From IMG/VR virus record IMGVR_UViG_3300045999_006811, positions 1 to 20,868 of that record: a stretch of DNA of 20,868 nucleotides. One strand, 5' to 3'. Positions 4,280 through 15,800 of this stretch are shown piece after piece (position 1 is the stretch's first letter; each line of letters begins with the position of its first letter). The notes beneath the pieces are model-generated. The model had not been told where the DNA came from and ran no database searches. It saw nothing but the letters and a program-made list of their open reading frames with translations. Both the position numbers and the translations under genes were made by a program. This DNA is from a virus.

Positions 4280-4522
4280 ATGACTAAAAAAGTAGATAAA
4301 GACCCAAATTACATGTATGAATTGTGGGGAACTACAAATTTAACGTCTGATTATGGAATTTTTGAAAAAATTCAACAAAAAAAGATGCTCAGGGAAATTC
4401 AAAATGATGACTTGACCCCTAAAAAGCATGATTTTCATATTCAAAATGAACTTCATTCCCAAATTAGAAATGATGATGACTATGATGATTGGGAGTATGG
4501 CACAGAACCACTTTATGGGTAA
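4280..4522 (+). CDS. Acidic hypothetical protein (80 aa)
   Basis: The ATG at 4280 follows AGGAG at 4270-4274, giving a good start. The protein begins MTKKVDKDPNYMYELWGTTN, is rich in Asp, Glu, Gln and His, and ends with an acidic aromatic tail (DDDYDDWEYGTEPLYG). No membrane segment, signal or known motif is seen. The stop TAA overlaps by two bases the AATAAATA box that precedes gp25, so this gene marks the boundary with the structural block. Possibly disordered or an assembly accessory; there is no direct evidence. Confidence 0.65.
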   Translation: MTKKVDKDPNYMYELWGTTNLTSDYGIFEKIQQKKMLREIQNDDLTPKKHDFHIQNELHSQIRNDDDYDDWEYGTEPLYG

Positions 4523-4528
4523 TAAATA
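4521..4528 (+). promoter_or_regulatory. Late promoter box before gp25
   Basis: AATAAATA, overlapping the preceding TAA stop and 21 bases before the gp25 start. It matches the T4-type late core at 7 of 8 bases. The same octamer precedes the fibre gene (19509-19516) and lies at the right edge (20842-20849), in the same relation to stop codons, which strengthens the call. Confidence 0.6.
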
Positions 4529-4549
4529 AGACAGATTTATATTTTTTTC

Positions 4550-4951
4550 ATGCCTGTAGAACGGCTAAGTAAAGGATTTAAAGATATTAGTCTTTCTTTT
4601 CAGGCAAATCCCCTGAATTATGACCTTATTGTGACAAAAAATGAAACTGCAATTGCAAGATCCGTCAGAAATTTGATCCTAACCAAACCCGGTGAAAGAT
4701 TTTTTAATCAAAATCTAGGTTCTGGAGTAAGTGGTGTACTTTTTGAAAATATGGATCAAATTTCTGCATCTGTAATTAAGGATGAAATTGAGAATACGAT
4801 TAATAACTATGAACCAAGAGTTGAATTGATTGATGTAAATGTCGAACCAAACTATGATGATAATGAATTTAATGTAACAATTCGTTATTACATAGTTGGG
4901 ATTGATGTATTACCACAACAGTTATCATTCGCACTACAACCAACACGATAA
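4550..4951 (+). CDS. 25: Baseplate wedge subunit gp25
   Basis: The protein has 133 residues, against 132 for T4 gp25, with the gp25/gpW fold signature. The sequence includes TAIARSVRNLILTKPGERFFNQNLGSGV in the N-terminal half (written here across two known strands and a helix) and the conserved E88-P89-R90 motif followed by VELIDVNVEP. In T4 this protein sits at the junction of the baseplate wedge with the tube/sheath hub and helps start sheath assembly and contraction. It is the first gene of the late block, with a late-type box upstream. Its TAA overlaps the ATG of gp6 by one base, so the two are coupled as expected for partners in the same complex. Identification is confident. Confidence 0.93.
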   Translation: MPVERLSKGFKDISLSFQANPLNYDLIVTKNETAIARSVRNLILTKPGERFFNQNLGSGVSGVLFENMDQISASVIKDEIENTINNYEPRVELIDVNVEPNYDDNEFNVTIRYYIVGIDVLPQQLSFALQPTR

Positions 4952-6873
4952 TGGCATTAGTCAATTTTACAAATTTAGATTTCGATCAAATAAAAACATC
5001 GATTAAGGATTACCTTAGATCGAACTCAAATTTTACTGATTATGATTTTGAAGGTTCTAACCTTTCAGTTTTGATCGACACATTAGCATATAATACTTAC
5101 ATCTCATCATATAATGCAAATATGGTGAGTAATGAGGTATTCATTGATAGTGCGACTCTAAGAGAAAATGTAGTTTCTCTAGCAAGAAATATTGGATATG
5201 TTCCAAGGTCTAGAAAATCTTCTCAAGCAAATATATCTTTCTTTGTAGATACAACCAATTTTACTACTAATCCAATTACATTAACTCTTCAGAAAGGATT
5301 AGTTTGTACTTCATCATCACTTTTTGGATCTGAAAGTTATACATTCTCAATTCCCGACGATATTACAGTCCCTGTTGTAAACGGAATTGCATCATTTGAT
5401 AGTATCGTTGTTTATGAGGGAACATACCTAACAACTAACTTCACAGTCAATCCAAATTTCCCAACCCCACCTCAAAGATATATCTTAGAAAATGCAAATA
5501 TTGATACATCAACCATTAGAGTTATTGTAAAAGATACTTCTACAAGCACAAACTCTAGAAAATTTAATTTAGCAAGTAATATTTTTAATGTAACTTCCAC
5601 ATCACAAGTATTCTTTGTTCAAGAAATTGAAGATCAAAGATATGAATTAATTTTTGGAGATGGAGTGATTGGAGAAAAGTTAGATAATCTCAATTATATT
5701 GAGGTTCAATACAATGTTTCTAATGGAGAAAATGCAAACGGGGTAAATTCTTTCGCATATAATGGGAGAATTTTGGATAATAATGGAAATATTGTTACCA
5801 ACGGAATTTCATTAATCACGACAAATATTGCTTCGGAAGGTGGAAAAGAAATTGAATCTGTTTCATCAATCAAGAGTTATGCAACTAGAGTTTATGCTGC
5901 TCAAAACAGAGCAGTAACTTCTTTAGATTACGAAGCATTGATTCCTCAGATTTATCCAGAAGCAGAATCAGTTTCTGTATTTGGTGGTGAAGAATTAGAT
6001 CCACCTCAGTTTGGGAGGGTTTATATTGCAATTAAACCATTCTATGGACCATTCGTTCCAAACTCGATTAAAGATAACTTAAAAAGGGAACTTAGAAATT
6101 ATGCGGTTGCTGGAATTATTCCAGAAATTACAGATCTTAAGTTCTTATACATTGAAGTTGATTCAACTGTTTATTATAATTCAAATCAAGCTCCTGGTGC
6201 GGATTTTGTAAAAACTTTAGTTACTAATAGTGTGAACAAATATGCAGATTCAATTGAACTTAATAAATATGGTGCAAGATTTAAGTATAGCAAATATCAG
6301 AAAATAGTTGATGATAGCCACTCTTCAATTACATCAAATATTACCAAAGTTCAAATTAGAAGAGATTTAAGAGCATCGATTAATGAACTTGCACAATATG
6401 AGATATGTTATGGAAATTCCTTCCATGTAAAAAATGTAAATGGTTATAATATAAAATCTTCTGGATTTAAGATTGATGGTGTTACTGATACAGTTTATTT
6501 GGGTGATATTCCAGATTCGGCATCAAACTATACGAAAGGAAATCTGATATTATTCAATCTAACAGCAAGTTCACAACCGACTGTCGTTAGAAGATCAGTC
6601 GGGACTATTGATTATGAGAAGGGAGAAATATTAATTAATCCATTGATTATTTTATCAACTGAAAAATCGATAGGATCCGACTCATTTATTGAAATTGCTG
6701 CGGTTCCTAAGTCTAATGATGTGATCGGATTACAGGATCTTTATTTGCAACTAGATATTAATAAGAGTACGATTAATATGTTATCTGACGAAATTTCATC
6801 TGGATCCGATCCTTCAGGATCGAACTATACAACAACTTCAAGTTACACCAACGGCGCCCTCGTAAGATCATAA
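4951..6873 (+). CDS. 6: Baseplate wedge subunit gp6 (J-like)
   Basis: The protein has 640 residues, against 660 for T4 gp6. The N-terminal part (about 10-95) carries the typical NLSVLIDTLAYNTYI and FIDSATLRENVVSLARNIGY helices. A central J-protein signature runs from GGKEIESVSSI (G297) to NRAVTSLDYEALI (N319-I331, with R320 and D326), then a beta region (PPQFGRVYIAIKP). In T4, gp6 dimers form the ring that ties the six wedges together and transmit the switch to contraction. The start codon overlaps the gp25 stop; no separate ribosome site is seen, so coupling is likely. The C-terminal ~150 residues are less conserved and probably bind neighbouring baseplate proteins, perhaps the next gene product. 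Confidence 0.92.
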   Translation: MALVNFTNLDFDQIKTSIKDYLRSNSNFTDYDFEGSNLSVLIDTLAYNTYISSYNANMVSNEVFIDSATLRENVVSLARNIGYVPRSRKSSQANISFFVDTTNFTTNPITLTLQKGLVCTSSSLFGSESYTFSIPDDITVPVVNGIASFDSIVVYEGTYLTTNFTVNPNFPTPPQRYILENANIDTSTIRVIVKDTSTSTNSRKFNLASNIFNVTSTSQVFFVQEIEDQRYELIFGDGVIGEKLDNLNYIEVQYNVSNGENANGVNSFAYNGRILDNNGNIVTNGISLITTNIASEGGKEIESVSSIKSYATRVYAAQNRAVTSLDYEALIPQIYPEAESVSVFGGEELDPPQFGRVYIAIKPFYGPFVPNSIKDNLKRELRNYAVAGIIPEITDLKFLYIEVDSTVYYNSNQAPGADFVKTLVTNSVNKYADSIELNKYGARFKYSKYQKIVDDSHSSITSNITKVQIRRDLRASINELAQYEICYGNSFHVKNVNGYNIKSSGFKIDGVTDTVYLGDIPDSASNYTKGNLILFNLTASSQPTVVRRSVGTIDYEKGEILINPLIILSTEKSIGSDSFIEIAAVPKSNDVIGLQDLYLQLDINKSTINMLSDEISSGSDPSGSNYTTTSSYTNGALVRS

Positions 6874-6885
6874 GAATTAAAAGAA

Positions 6886-9800
6886 ATGGTAGATTCAAGA
6901 ATTAAAATCAGTTCAGTTGTACAAAATCAAATCCCAGATTTTGTAAAAGAAGATTATCCACTTTTTGTGGATTTTCTCAAACAGTACTACATTTCTCAGG
7001 AATCTGATGGTGCATCATTAGATTTAATTCAAAATATCGATCAATACATAAAGATCGATAAACTCACAAATCTAACAGAGTCTACCACAATTACCTCAAA
7101 TATTTCCTTTTTTGATGATACAATCAATGTAGAATCGACTGCAGGATTTTCAAATTCTTATGGATTGATTCAAATTGATGATGAAATAATCACATATACT
7201 GGAAAAACTTCAACATCATTTACTGGTTGCGTTCGTGGATTTAGTGGTGTAACTTCTTATGAAGGTACAAATACGCCTGATGAACTTGTCTTCACTCAAT
7301 CAAGTGCGGCAGAGCACACCTCAGGAGCTTCTGTAACTAATTTGAGTATTCTCTTCCTTAAGGAGTTTCTTACTAAAGTCAAAAAACAAGTTACTCCCGG
7401 TTTTGAGGGGAGATCACTTTATTCTGGACTGAATGAAAAACTATTCATTAGCAGATCTAGAGACTTTTATGTTTCTAAGGGAACTGAAGAATCATTTAAG
7501 ATTCTTTTTAGAGCACTTTATGGTGAAGAAGTTCAAGTAATTAGACCAAGTGATTTTCTTATTAAACCATCCGACGCTCAATATAGAATCACAAGAGATT
7601 TGGTAGTTGAGTCAATTTCTGGTGATCCGTTAGATCTTGTTAATAGAACTCTTTTCCAAGATGAAACTGACAATTTTAAAAAAGCATCTGGTTCTATAAA
7701 TGATGTACAAAAAATCAGTAGAGATGGAAAAGATTACTATGTAATAAGTCTAGATTATGATTTTGACAAAGATATTAATGTAAGTGGATCTTTGTCTGGT
7801 GAGTTTTCAATCCACCCAAGTACAAAAGTAGTAAAACCAGTATCAATCGGTTCAAGTGTAATTGATGTAGACTCTACAGTTGGATTTCCAACATCAGGAT
7901 CTTTAGTTGCAACTTTGAGTAATGGAACTGATGTTAACATTCAATATGGTTCAAAATCATATAATCAATTTTTTGAGTGTTCTGGAATAGATCAATCGGT
8001 AGATATTGGTCAATTGTTGAGATATGACACTTATGCCTATGGTTATTCTGGAATTGGTACGGATAATCCAGTTAAAGTTAGAATAACTGGCGTACTGTCA
8101 GATCTCAATATACTTGAGAACTCATATCTTTATGATGAAAATCAAATAGTAAAGATCAAAAGTCTGGGAATTACTCTGGATGATGTAAAATCTAATAATT
8201 GGTTATTCAATTTAGCAACAACATATAATGTAGAATCTGTAACATTACTCAATTTATCCAATAACTCATATACAATTACAACTTATGATGAGAATAATAT
8301 TTCTGTTGGGGATAGAGTAAAAATTATATTAACTAACGGAACTGAAGTAGATGCAACTGTTTTTGTTTCTGGAATTAATAATAAAAAGTCTTTTAGTATA
8401 AAGGGACAATCATCACTTGATGTAAATTTAGTAGATAAAGTAAGAAGGGAAATTTCTAGAGCAAATTCAACAAATTATCCAGAAACTTCGATATACTCAA
8501 CTAATATTCAAAATGTTTATGCAGAATCTCAAGTAACCAAAGATACAATTTATGTTACTTCTCCATCAATTCCCAATTATTTTGAACAACCACTGAATAT
8601 TAAAGATAGATCTGCTACTCTATCGGGATCTTTTAGTGGTAATCAACTCACATTACCAAATCATGGTTTTTACACAGGTGATGCTGTAGTTTATAGACCT
8701 TCAAATTCCCAAAATACTATTGGAATTGAAGAGGGTACTTATTTTGTACAGAAAGTTAATGACGATACAATTAGACTTTCTAGAAGTAGAGCAAACATTT
8801 ATAGTAATTTATTTGTTACTTTCTCCGGAACAGTAACTAATGATAGATTAGAATATCTAGATTTTTCTTATCAAAAATTATCTTCCCAAAAACTTGTTAG
8901 GAAAATTTCAAATCCAGAAAATGATTCTAATATCAACGAAACCGCACCTGGAGCAACTGGTATACTTATTAATGGTGTTGAGATTTTAAATTATAAATCA
9001 AAAAATTCTTTATTCTATGGAGAAATTGAGAGTGTTGATGTTTTATCTCCAGGTTCTTCTTACGATGTAATTAACCCACCTGTTCTTACGGTTTCCGATC
9101 CATCTGGTAGTGGGTTTGTTGGTCATTGTTCAGTTGAAGGATCTGTAGAAAGGATAAACATTATTGATGGTGGTTTTGATTATTTGGATGTACCAAAAGT
9201 AACTATATCTGGTGGTTCTGGTCAAGGGGTTGCCGTGGCAGCTGACATGGTAACTTTCAGACATGAAGTTCCTTTTAATTCATCTTCCTCAGCAGGTCTT
9301 GTTGACCTTACTAACAATACGATTGCATTTTCTACCTATCATAAGTTTAGAGATTCTGAAAGAGTAATTTACAGAACAGAAGGTGAAAATGCTATTTCTG
9401 GTTTGACTACAGACTCTTCTTATTATGTTTCTATTATTGATGAATATACTGTAAAACTTCATACTAAATTTGAAGATTCTATTTTGGGAATCAATACTAT
9501 ATCAATAAATTCTTATGGAAATGGAATTCAGAAATTTGAATCATTTGCAAATAAGAAAAAAATCGGATCCATTATAGTATCTAATGGTGGATCTGGGTAT
9601 AAGAATAGAAAAACCGTTACAAATTCTTCTGGAATTAATACTACGTTTAATTTAATTAATATTCCAAATCATGGATACAATAGTGGAGAAATAATTGTCT
9701 ATACTGCTCCAACATCTCCTATTGAGGGACTTTCAAATAATTCATCTTATTATGTTACTAAGATTGATGATAATAATTTTAGATTATCAAATGTTGGAGT

Positions 9801-12800
9801 TGGTTCGACTGGAATTGATTTCTACTATAACACAGCACAATTTGTAGATTTATCAACTGCTGGAAGTGGTATTCATACTTTTAACTATCAACCAATAACA
9901 GTAAGTGTATCTGGAATTATTGGAGTTTCTACACTTTCTGGACAAAATTTCAATGCTGTTCTTGAACCAATAGTTAGAGGTGAAATAAAATCGATTTTCA
10001 TTGAGAATAATGGTTCTTCATATGGATCATCTGAAATTTTAGATTACAACAGACAACCAACTTTCACACTAACCAGTGGATCTGGAGCACAATTACTTCC
10101 AATTATTTCTAATTCTACAATACAAGAAGTTCTTGTAGTAAGTTCTGGAAGTGGATATAATTCTATTCCGGACCTAATGATTAATGGATCTGGTACTGGT
10201 GCTGTTTTAACTCCAGTTATTAGTAATGGACAATTAATTGAAGTTAAAGTTATAAATGGTGGATTTGGTTATTCATCAGCAAATACTACTATAACGGTCA
10301 CTGCTGCAGGGTCAGGCGCGGAATTGCATTCCAATCCCCAAAAATGGACTTTAAACTTATTTGAAAGACTATTGCAAACTGGTCTTATAACTGATGATGA
10401 TGGAGTTATTGATAATGGATTAAACAATGAGTATGGTTTAGAGTACACTCATCTATACTCACCTAGAAAACTAAGACAAATTGCTCTTGCATCAAAGTAT
10501 GTCGATGGAGTTTTGACATACCAACCAGATCTCAGAATTGTTAATAACATTGAAGTAACTTCCGATGCCCACTCTCCAATTATTGGATGGGCTTATGATG
10601 GAAATCCAATATACGGCCCTTATGGATATGATACTCCAGTCGGCGGATCAATAAGATCAATGGTTTCTGGATATCAACTAAAATCCAATGTAAATAGACC
10701 ATCACTGACAACTTATCCAATTGGTTCATTTATTGAAGATTATGAATTTGTTGGATCGGGTGATTTAGACAAATATAATGGAAGATTCTGCATAACTCCA
10801 GATTTTCCAAATGGAGTTTATGCATATTTTACAACTATTAATGGTGGATCTGTAGATGCTACTCCTCCATTCAAAAATTATAAGAGACCTGTTTTCCCAT
10901 ATTTTATTGGAAATGAGTATAAATCAAAACCAATACAATTTAACTTCGATCGTTATTCAAATCAAGATAATATAGATCCCGGTTCTAAAGGTTGGTTAAG
11001 AAACACTTATCCATACAATCTCAGAAACGAAAATAGTTTTTATGATTATTTGATTAATCCAAATAAGATCAAAGAACAAAATTCTTTAATAAACTTTACG
11101 GCAAAATCTGGTATAACCTCCATCGGAATTTCGAGTGGTGGTCAAAATTATCAGGTGTATGATCTTTTATCATTTAATAATGAGGAAACTGAAGGATCTA
11201 GTGCATATGCCAAAGTTTCGAAACTATCCGGAAAATATGTAACGAATATTTCCGTTGCAGGAACCGAAGTTTCTAATATTGAATTCACTTCATTTAACTC
11301 GACGGGACAATATATTGGATTTTCTACAGTTCCTCATAATTTAGAAAATCTAGATATTGTTTCTATAGGTGGATTATCAACTTCACTTTTCAATCAATCA
11401 GAATTTTATAGCATTGGAGTTAGAAGTGATACTTTTGTTCTAAGAGATAATATTGGTAATGTTTCAACAACTGGAATAGTTACTTACTTTAATGTAAGTG
11501 GTTCTTTAACATATCCATATGTAAGAGAGAATGATATTTTCCAAATTAACTCCGAAAAGGTTAAAGTTTTAAATATAGATGTTCCAAATTCAAGAATAAG
11601 AGTTTTAAGATCTTATTCAGGCACTTCCTCACAATCTCATAGTGTATCTGACGTTTTATATGAGGATTCTAGAAAGTTTACCTTTAGTTCTGGTATACAA
11701 ACAAGCTATAATTTTAATTTAAATAAGACACTTTATTTTGATCCAAAAGAGTCACTTGGTTTAGGAACTTCATATGGTGTTGGAATTGGAACTACGATAA
11801 CCTTCTCAAATCCGGGTTCTGGAATTGTTGATATTTTTATCCCAACAAAATCAATATATTTACCAAATCACCAATTAATAACTGGAACCGAATTAGTATA
11901 TTCTGCAGAAAGTGGAAATCCGATTTCAGTGTCAACTGATGGTGTAACTTCTTCTCAACTAACTGAAGGGCAGAAATTATATGTATCTAAGATCTCCAAC
12001 GATCTCATTGGTCTCTCAACAAGTAAAGTTGGTTTAGGATCTACAGGAACTTTTGTCGGAATTAATAGTTCAATAGTTGTAAATACACTTTTCTTTACAG
12101 GTATTGGAACTGGGGTTTTCCATTCACTGAAAACTAATCTCGAAAATGTTCTTTCGGGAGGTATCTCCAAAAATGAAGTTACTGTTTCAACCTCTTCGAC
12201 TCATGGATTATTAAGAAACGACTTGGTTGATATTAGTGTTGTATCCGGAATATCGACAACATTAGTTGTAAAATATAATGAAACACTGAAGAAGTTGGTA
12301 ATAGATCCTAAGAATTTTGCTTCTGGAAACGTAAATTCATCTAATAATACAATAACAATTCAAAATCACAAGTTTAAAACTGGTGATAAAGTTATTCATA
12401 CATCATCTTCACCAGCTGGTGGTCTTGAAACTAATAGAGAATATTACGTAGTAGTTGTAGATTCGAATACCATCAAATTATCAACAACTTATTATAATAG
12501 TACTTTATTCAATCCAATTGTTGTTGACATTACAAGTTCATCATTGGGAACATTATCTCTTGTAAATCCACAAATTGAAATCTATAAAAATCAAATAATT
12601 ACATTTGATGTTTCAGACTCATCACTTTCCTATACTGATGGATCTCAATCATATGCAGCATTTGATTTTAATTTATATACTGATAGTCTATTTAAAAATG
12701 AATTTAAATCTTCGAAGACTACAGCAACTCCTGAAGTTGAAAAGAATGGAACAATTGGAGTAACTACTTCCGCATATGTCAGATTGACTACTAATGACAA

Positions 12801-15800
12801 TATTCCACAAAATTTGTATTATGCAATAGTTCCAGTTCAAAATAGTGCAAATCCACTAAAAGATATTTCTCTAACATATGATGATGAAAATATTGTTGGA
12901 AATAATTCTATCATTCTGTCAAATACCCTCTATTCGGGGCAGCATTTGGTATCAGGAATAACTTCCACCTCATTCAAATACAATATTAGAGAATATCCAG
13001 AAAGATCTTCATACACTGATGCAAATTCTACTATTACATATACCACTAATTCATTATCTGCATATGGACCAATATCTGAGGTTAGAATTACAAACCCTGG
13101 AGTAAACTATAACTTATTACCAGGAATCTCTTCAGTTTTTTCAAATTTTGGAACTGGCGCAATTCTTGAGCCATACTCAAGTTCTATTGGAAATATTATT
13201 AATACTAGAATTGAAGATATTGGTTTTGAATATTCATCAGACAAAACCGTTAGACCTGTTGCTAAACTTCCACAAATACTAAAAGTTATACCACTTTCAT
13301 CATTTGAAAGAATTGGTATAGCTTCTCAGGGAGTTAACTATATCGTCTCACCAAATTTAATTGTAATTGATTCTGTTTCAAATAAAGTAATTAATGATGT
13401 TTCATTAGAGTATACTTTAGGTGATGAGCAAGTTACTATTATTAAAAATACAACTGGAATAAACAATAAAAATCCATTATTGATTCCAGTCAACAATTCG
13501 AATGGAATCGGAATCAGTACAATATCTTATAATTCATCCAGTGGAGATGTGACGGTAGAACTGAATGTAGGTTTTAGTACATTATCAGACTTCCCATTTG
13601 AGGTTGGAGATAGAGTTTTGATTGAAAATATTAATGTTGGTTTGAGTTCATTGGGAAAGGGATACAATTCTGAAAATTATAACTATCAATTGTTCACTAT
13701 TAATTCTGTAGATCCAAATATTGGAGGAATTGGTGCGACTGTTGGATACAATTTATCAAATTATCTAAGTGGATCGGAGTTTCCCGGATCTTTTGATGCA
13801 TTCAGATCTTCTGGAAGAATAATTCCAGAAAAATATTTCCCAATATTTGATATAACTTTAACTAAAAATAAATTCTTAACTGGAGAAACTGTAGTAGCAG
13901 ATTCTGCTTCTGGCGTTATACAAATTTATGATTCTAAAAATGAATATGTAACTATCAGTACAGACGAGGAATTTGTCTCATCAGAATTGATAAAGGGTTC
14001 ATCATCAGATAGTCAAGGAATAATTAGAGATATAATTTCTCCATATTCAGAATATAATGTTTCATCAAATTCAATTGTAAGGAAGGGTTGGAATTTAAAT
14101 ACTGGATTCTTAAATGATAGTGTTCAAAGAATGCATGACAATGATTATTATCAGTATTTCTCTTACGCAATTAAGTCTAAAGTTGAATATGAAGATTGGA
14201 ATAATCCAGTAAGCAATTTAAATCATACAGCTGGATTTAAGAAATTTAGTGATCTTATTGTAGAAAGCACTGATGAGACTGGAACATCCGGAATTGCAAC
14301 AGACCAAAACTCTGGAGATTTTATTGGAATTAATGATTTAATTTCTGTTGTTGATTTGGAATGTGTGAATGATTTTGACATTGCCACGGAAAACACTTTT
14401 ACGATTGGAAGTAATGTCATCTCTTCAGAAATTGTATTTAATTCTAAAGAGATGCAAGACTATTTCCAATCAGTTGGAAATAGGGTATTGACAATTGACG
14501 ATATAAGTTCACAATTTAATAGCAATCCAAGAACATCAAGGTATAGTATTGTTGATACATTCTTGCTAACTGATGCAAGATACAGAAAGATGATTGCTTA
14601 TGTGAGAGATAAGAGATACACTGAAGAGAGACAAATTTCAATAATTTCTCTACTTCACGATGGATCAAATGGATATATTAATCATTATGGAAGAGTCGAT
14701 TCTTCATATGATATGGGATCATTTGATTTTACAATCGCAGGATCTGAAGGAAGTTTACTCTTCTATCCGACAAAATATTCTGTAAATGATTTTGATACTA
14801 GTGTACTTTCTTATAGTATAAAAGATGGTGTGAGTGGAATTGGAACAACCTCGTTTGGAACTATTGCTTATGTGAACACCTCACAAACAACAATACCATC
14901 AGGACTATCTACTTCAAGGACAATTATTGGAATTGGCACAACGTATAGAGCTTCTAAAATTCTTCTTGAATTTAATGATGGAATTTCTCATTATGAAGTT
15001 GATGAAATTACTGTAATTCATGATGGAGCAAATGTTGGATTCTTAGAATATGGACAATTAACTGCTGGAAGTGGATCTTTAGCATCATCGGGTCTTGGAA
15101 CTTATTCTGCTTATATTTCAGGATCCAACTTAAACATTGACATTTATCCTTATAGTACACTAACTCAAAACTTCGACGTTAATGTATTAAATGTATCTGT
15201 TGGAACTGGAGCAGCATCAACAACATCTTCTATTACTCAACTGAATAGTATTGATCTTGGATCTTCTTACACTTCTATTGCATCGTCATCATCTCCAACA
15301 GAGAATACGATCTTATCGGTTAATAGTGTACTAGACACATCTAGAAATACTAAAGGACTGTATGTAATTGCTTGTGTCGAAGACATTACAAACAATCAAC
15401 ATCAAGTTAGTGAAATGACTCTTATTGCTACAGCAGAAGATGCGTTTATATCAGAATATGGAAATGTAGAAACTGGATCTGGAATTGGAACTTTTGGTGC
15501 TAATATTGTTGGAGATGATTTGCAACTATACTTTACACCAAATCCAAGTATTAACTCTCAAGTTAGACTTTTCTACAATTCATTAACTGTTGTTGATCCG
15601 GAATTACTTCCAAATGAAATTGATCTTAATAATGGAATAATCGACGTATTCTATGGTTCGTACAGTGGAACTGATAGTGATATTAGAAGAGACTTCCAAT
15701 TAACACATAAAGGAAGTAATATCTTCAGAAGAGTTTTTGATGGTAGCAGTCCTTTGGTTGTTGATATAACTGAAGATACAATCTCATTACCAGATCATTT

